Shown here in pieces: positions 19,210 through 26,789 of a DNA stretch of 64,000 bases (position 1 is its first letter; each line of letters opens with the position of its first letter). This DNA comes from Streptomyces sp. V3I8 (GTDB taxonomy: Bacteria > Actinomycetota > Actinomycetes > Streptomycetales > Streptomycetaceae): NCBI RefSeq assembly GCF_030817535.1, contig NZ_JAUSZL010000002.1, positions 1,674,001 through 1,738,000 on the forward strand, given 5' to 3'. A model generated the notes under the pieces. That model was not told where the DNA came from, did not search any database, and worked only from the letters and a program-made list of their open reading frames with translations. The translations under genes were made by a program, and so were the position numbers.

Positions 19210-21036
19210 TTGAGCGAGTTCACCAACCCTCCCCTGGCGTCGGCACCGCCGGTGGGCGGTCTGGCCGATGCCGTGTTCGAGTATGCCCAGGAGGACCCGC
19301 TGCGCGTCGCGCTGGGGCGCAAGGACGAGTCCGGCACCTGGCGGGACGTGACGTCCGCCGAGTTCCGTGACGAGGTCCTGGCACTGGCGAAGGGGCTGCT
19401 CGCCCACGGCATCCGGTTCGGCGACCGCGTCGCGATCATGTCCCGTACGCGCTACGAGTGGACCCTCTTCGACTACGCGCTGTGGTCCATCGGCGCGCAG
19501 GTCGTGCCGATCTACTCGACCTCCTCGGCCGAGCAGGTCTTCTGGATGCTGCACGACGCGCAGGTGTCGGCCGCGATGGTGGAGCACGAGGACCACGCGA
19601 TGACCGTCGCCACCGTCATCGACCGGCTGCCGGCGATGCACAAGCTGTGGCAGCTCGACGCGGGCGCCGTGCAGGAGTTGTACGAGGCCGGCGGGCACAT
19701 CGACGACGAGGTGGTGCACCGGCACCGGCGCGCGGTCACCCCGGAGTCGACGGCGACGATCATCTACACGTCCGGCACCACCGGCCGTCCCAAGGGGTGC
19801 GTCCTGTCGCACGCCAACTTCATGTTCGAGACGGACACGGCGATCGGGCGCTGGGAGCCGCTCTTCCACTCCAGGCGCGGTGACGAGGCGGCCACCCTGC
19901 TGTTCCTGCCGCTCGCGCATGTCTTCGGCCGGATGGTGCAGGTCGCCGCGGTCCGCGGGAAGGTCAAGTTCGGCCATCAGCCGCAGCTCAGCGCGGCGGC
20001 CCTGCTGCCCGACCTGGCCGCGTTCCGGCCGACGTTCTTCCTGGCCGTGCCGTACATCTTCGAGAAGGTCTTCAACGCGGCCCGCCGCAAGGCCGAGAAG
20101 GAGGGCAAGGAGGCCCCGTTCGAGAAGGCCGTCGAGGTCGCGGTGCGCTACGCGGACGCGGTGGAGGCGAAGGCGTGGGACACCGGACCCGGCCCGTCGG
20201 CCGCGCTGCGCATGCAGCACCAGCTCTTCGACAAACTCGTCTACTCCAAGATCCGGGCCGCGATGGGCGGGCGCGTGCGGCACGCCATGTCCGGCGGCTC
20301 CGCGATGGACCGGCGACTCGGCCTGTTCTTCGCGGGCGCCGGTGTGCAGATCTACGAGGGGTACGGGCTCACCGAGTCCACGGCCGCCGCGACCGCCAAC
20401 CCGCCCGAGCGCACCCGGTACGGGACCGTCGGTCAGCCCATCCCGGGCACGACCGTGCACATCGCGGACGACGGCGAGGTGTGGCTGCGCGGCGACAACG
20501 TCTTCCAGGGCTATCTCAACGACACCAAGGCCACCGACGCGGCCCTGCAGGACGGCTGGCTCGCCACCGGCGACCTGGGGTCGCTCGACGAGGACGGCTA
20601 CCTCACCATCACCGGGCGCAAGAAGGAGATCCTGGTGACCTCCGGCGGAAAGAGCGTCTCGCCGGGGGTCCTGGAGGAGCGGGTGCGCGACCATCCGCTG
20701 GTCGCGCAGTGCATCGTCGTCGGCAACGACCGGCCGTACATCGCGGCGCTCGTCACGCTCGACGGGGAGGCCGTCGAGCACTGGCTGCAGATGCGGGGCA
20801 AGTCCCGCCTCACCCCCTCGGAGCTGGTGCGCGACCCCGACCTGGAGACCGAGGTGCGACGGGCCGTGGTGGCCGCGAACACCCTGGTCTCGCAGGCCGA
20901 GTCGATCCGCACGTTCCGGATACTGGCCCACCAGTTCACCGAGGAACACGGCCTGCTGACGCCTTCCCTGAAGCTCAAGCGCAAGGCGATCGAGAACGCG
21001 TACGCGACGGAGGTCGAGGCGCTGTACCGCGCGTGA
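19210..21036 (+). CDS. Long-chain fatty acid-CoA ligase (AMP-dependent synthetase, FadD15-like)
   Basis: 608 residues. ANL-superfamily motifs are complete: the AMP-binding P-loop YTSGTTGRPKGCVLSH, the adenine motif YGLTESTAAA, the motor hinge ATGDLGSLDEDGYLTITGRKKE and the catalytic lysine region LKLKRKAIEN. It activates long-chain fatty acids with ATP and CoA at the membrane for beta-oxidation or lipid synthesis. TTG at 19210 is used, with GAGGAGCGGG just upstream; an uncommon start that should lower translation. It stands alone between LysR and an aldo/keto reductase. Confidence 0.94.
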   Translation: MSEFTNPPLASAPPVGGLADAVFEYAQEDPLRVALGRKDESGTWRDVTSAEFRDEVLALAKGLLAHGIRFGDRVAIMSRTRYEWTLFDYALWSIGAQVVPIYSTSSAEQVFWMLHDAQVSAAMVEHEDHAMTVATVIDRLPAMHKLWQLDAGAVQELYEAGGHIDDEVVHRHRRAVTPESTATIIYTSGTTGRPKGCVLSHANFMFETDTAIGRWEPLFHSRRGDEAATLLFLPLAHVFGRMVQVAAVRGKVKFGHQPQLSAAALLPDLAAFRPTFFLAVPYIFEKVFNAARRKAEKEGKEAPFEKAVEVAVRYADAVEAKAWDTGPGPSAALRMQHQLFDKLVYSKIRAAMGGRVRHAMSGGSAMDRRLGLFFAGAGVQIYEGYGLTESTAAATANPPERTRYGTVGQPIPGTTVHIADDGEVWLRGDNVFQGYLNDTKATDAALQDGWLATGDLGSLDEDGYLTITGRKKEILVTSGGKSVSPGVLEERVRDHPLVAQCIVVGNDRPYIAALVTLDGEAVEHWLQMRGKSRLTPSELVRDPDLETEVRRAVVAANTLVSQAESIRTFRILAHQFTEEHGLLTPSLKLKRKAIENAYATEVEALYRA

Positions 21037-21244
21037 CGCGTTCCCGCACGTCATGCGGCCCCGCACGTCATGCGCTCCCGCGCCCGACGGACGAGGTCGG
21101 TGGTTCGGACGGGCCCGGCGGGGGTACTCCTCGGCGCGCCCCCCCTTCGCGCAGCGAACCCACGGAACAGGAATGCACGACGCCTCGTGATCGTTGAGGA
21201 TGGGGTCATCCGACACACACCGACGACCTAAGGATCAACCGCTC

Positions 21245-22075
21245 GTGAGCAAGGTCCCCCCGATCATCCTGAACAACGGCGTCGAGATGCCCCAGCTGGG
21301 CTTCGGTGTCTGGCAGGTGCCGGACGACGAGGCGGAGCGAGCCGTCGCCACCGCGCTGGAGGCCGGGTACCGCAGCATCGACACCGCCGCGATCTACGGC
21401 AACGAAGCGGGCACCGGCAAGGGCCTCGCCTCCTCCGGCGTCGCCCGCGAGGACCTCTTCGTCACCACCAAGCTCTGGAACGCGGAGCAGGGCTACGACT
21501 CCACGCTGCGCGCCTTCGACGAGTCCCTGGACAAGCTGGGCCTCGACTACGTCGACCTGTACCTCATCCACTGGCCGGTACCGGCCAAGGACAAGTACAT
21601 CGACACGTACAAGGCCTTCGAGAAGATCTACGCGGACGGCCGCGCCAAGTCCATCGGTGTCTCCAACTTCCACCCGGAGTACCTGGACAGGCTGATCGAC
21701 GCGACCTCCGTCGTCCCGGCCGTCAACCAGATCGAGCTGCACCCGCACCTCCAGCAGGCCGCGGTCCGCGCCTACCACGCGGAGAAGGGCATCGCCACCG
21801 AGGCCTGGTCCCCGCTGGGCCAGGGCAAGGGCCTCCTGGAGGTCCCGGCGCTCGTGGCCATCGCCCGGAAGCACGGCCGCACGCCGGCCCAGATCGTGCT
21901 GCGCTGGCACCTCCAGCTGGGCAACGTGGTGATCCCCAAGTCCGTGACCCCGTCCCGGATCAAGGAGAACATCGACGTCTTCGGCTTCACGCTCGACGAC
22001 GAGGACATCGCCGCGATCAGCGCCCTGAACGAGGACCGCCGGCTGGGCTCCGACCCGGCGACGGTCAACGACTGA
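21245..22075 (+). CDS. Aldo/keto reductase (2,5-diketo-D-gluconate reductase-like)
   Basis: 276 residues forming a TIM barrel with the complete catalytic tetrad D46, Y51, K76 and H109 (SIDTAAIYGNE, TTKLWN, LIHWP) and the NADPH-binding IPKSVTPSRIKENIDVF. Such enzymes reduce aldehydes and ketones with NADPH in the cytoplasm. The GTG at 21245 (VSKVPPIILNNGVEMP) matches the usual family N-terminus; an in-frame extension upstream lacks coding character. A strong stem-loop follows at 22103-22141. Confidence 0.95.
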   Translation: MSKVPPIILNNGVEMPQLGFGVWQVPDDEAERAVATALEAGYRSIDTAAIYGNEAGTGKGLASSGVAREDLFVTTKLWNAEQGYDSTLRAFDESLDKLGLDYVDLYLIHWPVPAKDKYIDTYKAFEKIYADGRAKSIGVSNFHPEYLDRLIDATSVVPAVNQIELHPHLQQAAVRAYHAEKGIATEAWSPLGQGKGLLEVPALVAIARKHGRTPAQIVLRWHLQLGNVVIPKSVTPSRIKENIDVFGFTLDDEDIAAISALNEDRRLGSDPATVND

Positions 22076-22102
22076 CCGGCCGACCGCGCACCGTACGGCC
22101 TG

Positions 22103-22141
22103 ACGGAGCCGCCGCCCGATCGACACGGACGGCGGCTCCGT
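22103..22141 (+). terminator. Stem-loop after aldo/keto reductase
   Basis: Twelve-base arms ACGGAGCCGCCG (22103-22114) and CGGCGGCTCCGT (22130-22141), 15-base loop, 28 bp past the stop. Confidence 0.65.
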
Positions 22142-22227
22142 CGCGTTCGCCCGATCCGGCGTACCGGTGCATCGCGGGTGAATCCGGCGGGAAACGTACC
22201 GCGACGAATCCACCGGAGGAGCCTCAC

Positions 22228-22758
22228 ATGCGCATGCGGACCCCGGCCCTCGCCGCGGTCGGCGGCGGCGCCGCCCTGCTCGCCGCCGCGGCCCTGCCGA
22301 TCGAGCCGACCGGGTGCTCACAGGTCTCCAGGGGCCGGTACCGCACCGACGCCGGAAAGCGGGCCACCGTCGCCGTGTGCGGCAGGAAGGGCGCGGTCTT
22401 GCGGAAGGCCGACCTGGACATCGACTGCGACGGCCAGGTCACCGCCCGGTGCAACCGCCGCACCGATCCGTGGTTCCAGGACCGGACCGCCTTCCCGCAG
22501 TCCGACGGCAGGGCGCTGAACTCGCAGAAGCCGCCCTGCATCGTCGCGCCCCCTCCCGGCCGCGTGTGGAACTACGCGGACTCCGGCGTCCGGGGCGGCA
22601 GCGTGGCCGCGGTGATCCACCAGGACAGGCTGCGGTACGCGGTGGTCGGGGACACCGGCCCCGCGCACCTCATCGGGGCGGTTCCTGCGCGGCGGCTGAA
22701 CCCGCTGCGGCGGCCGGTCAGACCGGCTGGCCGGTCGGCCGTACGACCACGGTGTTGA
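22228..22758 (+). CDS. GH75 chitosanase, frameshifted and C-terminally truncated
   Basis: 176 residues as read. A signal peptide (about 1-30) is followed by the GH75 core: KADLDIDCDGQVTARCNRRTDPWF region, TAFPQSDG, WNYADSGVRGG and YAVVGDTGPAHLIG. GH75 enzymes hydrolyse chitosan outside the cell. After LIG the family continues with a serine/alanine-rich helix and an LGIDPDP...DSGVTYI ending; here the frame reads an arginine-rich tail, while the next frame reads GGSCAAAEPAAAAG, close to the expected helix. A one-base loss near 22674-22680 fits. The rest of the domain is missing because the convergent SDR gene begins at once (41-bp overlap). Probably a decaying pseudogene. Confidence 0.7.
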   Translation: MRMRTPALAAVGGGAALLAAAALPIEPTGCSQVSRGRYRTDAGKRATVAVCGRKGAVLRKADLDIDCDGQVTARCNRRTDPWFQDRTAFPQSDGRALNSQKPPCIVAPPPGRVWNYADSGVRGGSVAAVIHQDRLRYAVVGDTGPAHLIGAVPARRLNPLRRPVRPAGRSAVRPRC

Positions 22759-23419
22759 TGTCGACCCCGTCCGGCTGCCGGATCGCCCAGACCACCGACT
22801 GCGCGATCTGGTCCGCGGTGAGCAGACGGCCGGGCGGCAGGCTGCCGTAGCTGTCCCAGAACGGGGTCTGCGTCCGGCCGGGGGAGATGAGCGTCACGCC
22901 CACGCCGTACTCGGTGACCTGGCGGCGGGTGTTCTCGGCGAGCCCGGTGACGGCCCACTTGGTCGCCCCGTAGATGTTGCCGGGGCCGTGGATGTGCCCG
23001 GCCACGCTGCCGACGAGCACGATCCGCCCCCGGGTCTCCTTCAGCTGTCCGATCGACGCGCGGACGAGCAGCGCGGGCCCGAGCACGTTGGTCAGCACCA
23101 TGTCGCGCCAGCCGGCCGGATCGCCCTCGGCGACGGTGTCGTGCGTGGCGTATCCGGCGTTGGCGACCACGGTGTCGAGCCGCCCGAACCTCTCCACCGT
23201 CGCCTCGACCGCGGCCCGGACGTGGTCGTAGTCGGCCGCGTCACCCGGAAAGGTCAACAGCCCTTCCGGCTTGCCCAGTTGTTCGGCGAATCCCCGCAGT
23301 CGTTCCTCCCCGCGGCCGGTCACCGTGACCCGGTGCCCGGCGTCGAGCAGCTGCCGGGCCACCGCCGCTCCGATGCCGCTGCCGCCGCCGGTGACGAGTG
23401 CGACCGGTGAGTCGGTCAT
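22718..23419 (-). CDS. SDR-family NAD(P)-dependent oxidoreductase
   Basis: 233 residues, a classical short-chain dehydrogenase: TGGGSGIG cofactor loop at 10-17, NAG at 87-89, and the catalytic set N111, S138, Y150 and K154. Substrate unknown. The ATG at 23419 is chosen because AGGGGGA precedes it; an open extension to 23512 has no ribosome site and overlaps the promoter. Upstream, TTGACA and TGGACT 19 bp apart around CTTGGAG-N2-CACTCGA-like symmetry suggest control by a MerR-family regulator, none of which is in the window. Confidence 0.93.
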   Translation of the reverse strand: MTDSPVALVTGGGSGIGAAVARQLLDAGHRVTVTGRGEERLRGFAEQLGKPEGLLTFPGDAADYDHVRAAVEATVERFGRLDTVVANAGYATHDTVAEGDPAGWRDMVLTNVLGPALLVRASIGQLKETRGRIVLVGSVAGHIHGPGNIYGATKWAVTGLAENTRRQVTEYGVGVTLISPGRTQTPFWDSYGSLPPGRLLTADQIAQSVVWAIRQPDGVDINTVVVRPTGQPV

Positions 23420-23481
23420 GTGGTCCCCCTGTTGACAGTCGTGTGCCCCCACGGACGGACCGTGGGCGACGAAGTGCCCGG

Positions 23482-23512
23482 AGTCCATCACTTGGAGCAC
23501 ACTCGATGTCAA
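23482..23512 (-). promoter_or_regulatory. MerR-type promoter of the SDR gene
   Basis: -35 TTGACA at 23512-23507 and -10 TGGACT at 23487-23482 with an overlong 19-bp spacer that contains CACTCGA/TTGGAG partial dyad symmetry, the geometry of MerR-activated promoters. Confidence 0.45.
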
Positions 23513-23534
23513 CAGGTGCTGTACGGCGCGCAGT

Positions 23535-24419
23535 TCAGGGCTTCACCCCGACATGCACCGTCAGCGCGGTCAGTACGAACACGTCCGGCCGGTGGTGCAC
23601 GCTCACCTTGTCGTCCGGGTCGAGGAGCCGGTCGAGGGTGGCGAGGTCGTCGGCGTCGAGCCCCTCCGCGAGGCCGTCCCGGCGGTGCCGCAGCGAGGTG
23701 GCGACGAACGCGCGGGCCTCGTCGGAGACGGGGGCGGGCAGGTCGAGCAGGAAGGTGCGGGTGCCGGTGTGGCGCAGTCCGACCGCGGTCAGCAGGGCCG
23801 GCCAGTCCTCGACGTCCTCGGCGACGGCGCCGGGCAGCCCGGCCCGCATCCGGGCGAACCACTCCTCCTGGACCGCGTCCAGCCGGGCCTGCAGACCCGG
23901 ACGGCCGACGCCGACGACCCGCGGGAGGTACCGCGAGGGCAGGCCGCCCTCCAGCAGGGCGAGGGTCCCGCCCGGCGCGAGCCGGTCGGCGAAACCGGCG
24001 AGGGCACCGCGCTGGTCACCGACGTGGTGCAGGGAGCGGCTGGCCCACAGGAGGTCGGCCGGGTACTCCAGGTCGCCGAGCCCGTCACCCAGCTCGGCCT
24101 CCAGTGTGCTGAAGCGGTCGCCGAGCCCGAGGCGGCCGGCCCGGGCACCGGCCGCCTCCAGGAGGGGCCCGGCCCCGTCCACGGCGACGACCCGGGCCGT
24201 CGGGAACGTATCGGCGAGCAGGCAGGAGATGACGCCGGGACCGCTGCCCGCGTCCACGATCAGTTCCGGATCGGTCCGCAGTTCCTTCAGCCACCCCGCC
24301 GCCTGCGCGTAGAGCGGGGTGAACAACTCGGCCTCCTGCTCCAGCAGGGGAAGCATCTCGGCGAAGTCGATGTGGGTGTGACCACCGTGATCGTGATCGT
24401 GATCGTGATCGTGCGCCAT
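23535..24419 (-). CDS. Class I SAM-dependent methyltransferase with His/Asp-rich N-terminus
   Basis: 294 residues. The SAM-binding motif I is IVDAGSGPG (54-62), with acidic VVAVDGAG and the motif IV region DLLWASRSLHHVGD; LAPGGTLALLEGG is motif post-III. The C-terminal half (MRAGLPGAVAEDVEDWPALLTAVGL) resembles small-molecule methyltransferases of actinomycetes. The N-terminus MAHDHDHDHDHGGHTH is an unusual metal-binding-like run coded by four or more 6-bp GATCGT units (24387-24413, minus strand). The ATG at 24419 starts this run. Substrate unknown. Confidence 0.85.
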   Translation of the reverse strand: MAHDHDHDHDHGGHTHIDFAEMLPLLEQEAELFTPLYAQAAGWLKELRTDPELIVDAGSGPGVISCLLADTFPTARVVAVDGAGPLLEAAGARAGRLGLGDRFSTLEAELGDGLGDLEYPADLLWASRSLHHVGDQRGALAGFADRLAPGGTLALLEGGLPSRYLPRVVGVGRPGLQARLDAVQEEWFARMRAGLPGAVAEDVEDWPALLTAVGLRHTGTRTFLLDLPAPVSDEARAFVATSLRHRRDGLAEGLDADDLATLDRLLDPDDKVSVHHRPDVFVLTALTVHVGVKP

Positions 24420-24499
24420 GGCTGTGAGCCTCTCGTTCGGGTGCGTCCAGCCTGCATCGCACCTCCCGGAAACAGCCACTCGCCTTGCGGAAACGGCAA

Positions 24500-24537
24500 C
24501 AGTTCCCCGCGCCCCTTGCCGGGGACGCGGGGAACGG
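24500..24537. repeat. Dispersed intergenic repeat, copy 2 (inverted pair)
   Basis: AGTTCCCCGCGCCCC and GGGGACGCGGGGAAC face each other, making a hairpin between the methyltransferase and GH6 genes; it may act as terminator of the GH6 transcript. Confidence 0.6.
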
Positions 24538-24579
24538 CGCATTCATTCGTCTTTCAGGTGACCGTGCGAGGAGCGAAGG

Positions 24580-26307
24580 TCACAGAGCCGGATACGCGTT
24601 CTTCATGAGCTCCTGGAACTGCGCGGAGAACCAGTGCCCGGACAGCGGCGCGTTCGCCAGCGCACCGGACATGTTGTTGTTGTTCCGCGGGTTGCCGGTG
24701 TACGTCGGGTCGCACATCCGGTCGAAGCCCTTGCCCTCGTCGTTGGCGATGGCGGTGCTCGACCCGTCCGACTCACCCGGCGGCTTCATCCACACGTAGG
24801 CGTCGATCCCGGCCGCCGGCGCCGCCTGCGGCCGCTCGCCGAGGCCCGCGCCCGACTGGTTGCACCAGTTGCCGAGGTGGATGCGCCGGTCGTAGCGCCC
24901 GCCGTCGACGTACGTGTCCACGCTGGTCGTCGGCCCGGCGGCGGTGGGCCGCGCCGTGCCGCCCCACCCGTTGCGGGAGGTGTCGATCAGCATGCCGATC
25001 CCGGAGGGGAAGCCGATGGAGACCAGCTGGTTGCGCATGGCCTGCGCGTACGACTGCTCGTCGACGTACCGGTTCCAGTCGATCCACTTCGACGTACGGA
25101 CCGAGGCCCCGTTCACCGAGTCGTTGACCGTGAAGTACGCCTCCTTCGTGGCGCTGTAGTTGGCGGTGTTCACGATGAAGCCGTGCACGTCCGCGACGGT
25201 CGCGCCCTCGGCGGAGGCGGCCTCCTTGAAGAGCGCGGCGGACGGCGCGAAGTTGTCGTCCCAGCCGAGCCAGCCGTGGTGTCCGGCGTCCACGTAGTTG
25301 TAGACGTTGGGCACGTCGCCGAGCTTGTTCAGCGCGTAGCCGACGCCCTTGACGTAGTTGCCGTTCGCCTTCATCGTGTCGCAGTTGGGCGTGGCGGTGG
25401 CCCGCGGCGAGACGTTGGTGACGAGGTTCGGCAGCGAGTCGATCTCGACGGTGGTGACGATGCGCAGACCCGCGTACTTGGTGTCCTTGAGGATCGCCGC
25501 GATCGGGTCGATGTACTGGGTCTTGTACTTGTCGATCTCCGTCGGGCCGAGCTCGCCGTTGGACGCCAGTGCGGCGCAGTCACGGCCGGGCAGATTGTAG
25601 ATCACCAGCTGGACGACCAGCTGGTCCGAGCCCTTCTGGGCCAGCGCCGCGTCCAGGTGGGCGCGCAGACCCATGCCGCCGTTCACGCCGTTGATCGCGG
25701 CGATCCGGTCGAGCCACACGCCGGTGGGCTGGTTGGCGATCCGGCTGCCGCCGGTCTCGGCCGCGGCCTTCGCCTTCCACTCCGGGTTCACGTACACCTT
25801 GGCGCCGGCGTACGGGTTGTCCACCCTGCTGCCCGTTCCAGGGTCGGTGGGATCGGTGGGGTCGGTGGGGTCGGTGCCTCCGTCGACGTTGCAGGTCACT
25901 CCGTCGAGGGTGAAGGCGGTGGGCAGCGCGTTGGTGCCGCTGTAGGTGCCGTTGAAGCCGAAACTGACCGAGGCGCCGGTCCCCAGCGTGCCGTTGTAGC
26001 CCTCGTTGGCGGCGGTGACCGCGGCCCCGCTCTGGCTGAACTTCGCGTTCCAGCCACTGGCGACCTTCTGGTTCCCGGCGTACGACCACTTCACGGCCCA
26101 GCTCGACTTGGCCGCGCTGTTGTTGGTGACCGTCACCGAGGTGGTGAAGCCGGTGTCCCACTGGTTCTGCACCTTGTACTCCACGGTGCAGGGGACGGCG
26201 GCGACCGCGCCGGCGTCCGGGGGGATCGCCGCGACGGCGGCGCCCGCGGTCCCGGCGACCAGCGCCAGGGCAGCGAGGAATGCGGTTCTGGTACGGCTCA
26301 TGTGCAC
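24580..26307 (-). CDS. Secreted cellobiohydrolase/endoglucanase GH6 with N-terminal CBM2
   Basis: 575 residues: signal peptide (1-27), CBM2 cellulose-binding domain (about 39-139, flanked by cysteines CTVEYKVQNQWDTGF ... LDGVTC), a TDPTDPTDP linker, and a GH6 catalytic domain with VVIYNLPGRDCAA-like strand, VEIDSLPNLVTN, YVDAGHHGWLGW and the catalytic acid region KPPGESDG (E512). GH6 enzymes hydrolyse beta-1,4-glucan from the non-reducing end. GTG at 26307 has AGGA five bases upstream; ATG at 26301 is possible. Divergent from GH48 across a region with CebR-type boxes, so induction by cello-oligosaccharides is likely. Confidence 0.95.
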   Translation of the reverse strand: MHMSRTRTAFLAALALVAGTAGAAVAAIPPDAGAVAAVPCTVEYKVQNQWDTGFTTSVTVTNNSAAKSSWAVKWSYAGNQKVASGWNAKFSQSGAAVTAANEGYNGTLGTGASVSFGFNGTYSGTNALPTAFTLDGVTCNVDGGTDPTDPTDPTDPGTGSRVDNPYAGAKVYVNPEWKAKAAAETGGSRIANQPTGVWLDRIAAINGVNGGMGLRAHLDAALAQKGSDQLVVQLVIYNLPGRDCAALASNGELGPTEIDKYKTQYIDPIAAILKDTKYAGLRIVTTVEIDSLPNLVTNVSPRATATPNCDTMKANGNYVKGVGYALNKLGDVPNVYNYVDAGHHGWLGWDDNFAPSAALFKEAASAEGATVADVHGFIVNTANYSATKEAYFTVNDSVNGASVRTSKWIDWNRYVDEQSYAQAMRNQLVSIGFPSGIGMLIDTSRNGWGGTARPTAAGPTTSVDTYVDGGRYDRRIHLGNWCNQSGAGLGERPQAAPAAGIDAYVWMKPPGESDGSSTAIANDEGKGFDRMCDPTYTGNPRNNNNMSGALANAPLSGHWFSAQFQELMKNAYPAL

Positions 26308-26584
26308 GATGTCCTATCCGTCGAGGGCGCGCAGAGCACACGCGGCCCGATGCCGAACGACGTGGGTGTGCCGTCGTGAGGAGGTTCAGGACCGGCCGGG
26401 AGGTGGTGCTGTCCCAGGTGTTCCGGAGCCGGTCCGGGCGAAGAGAGGCGCACGTCGAAGCACGTCATGACGCGGCCGGTGAAGGAGTACGGCGGCGCCG
26501 GCCACGGAAAGAGGTGAACGCGGGGGGTGTCGCATGAGCGGACTCCTTGCAGTTCGGTCGCGCCGTGACGGACGCGTCGACTGG

Positions 26585-26598
26585 TGGAACCGCTCCCA
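26585..26598. promoter_or_regulatory. Degenerate CebR box
   Basis: TGGAACCGCTCCCA, differing from the CebR palindrome TGGGAGCGCTCCCA at two positions. Nearer to the GH6 gene, though 280 bp from its start. Confidence 0.45.
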
Positions 26599-26661
26599 CT
26601 GGTGCGGACGAAGGTAGCGCCAAGTGGTGAGGAGCGACAGAGGGGCCGCACTGTTGATCTA

Positions 26662-26675
26662 TCGAATCATTTCGA
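26662..26675. promoter_or_regulatory. TCGAA-TCAT-TTCGA dyad
   Basis: Perfect 5-bp arms in the AT-richer stretch about 115 bp before the GH48 start, 42 bp upstream of the CebR box. Possible second regulator site or part of the promoter. Confidence 0.3.
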
Positions 26676-26716
26676 CTCTTCAAGCACCTTGACCCCCCGC
26701 ACCCCTCTCCCCAGTA

Positions 26717-26730
26717 TGGGAGCGCTCCCA
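26717..26730. promoter_or_regulatory. CebR operator TGGGAGCGCTCCCA
   Basis: Perfect 14-bp palindrome identical to the known Streptomyces CebR box, where the LacI-family repressor CebR blocks cellulase genes until cellobiose or cellotriose releases it. It lies 60 bp before the GH48 start. Confidence 0.9.
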
Positions 26731-26789
26731 CTGGTTCAAGGCTTGTTGCCCCTCCCCCGTCTCCGAGCCGCAAGGAGAGGAACCAGAAC

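Larger units (their letters stand above)
26308..26789. other. 482-bp divergent control region between GH6 and GH48
   Basis: No gene is supported here. It holds a degenerate CebR box (26585-26598), a TCGAA-TCAT-TTCGA dyad (26662-26675) in an AT-richer stretch that probably carries the GH48 promoter, and a perfect CebR box (26717-26730). AAGGAGAGG just before 26790 is the GH48 ribosome site. Confidence 0.6.
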
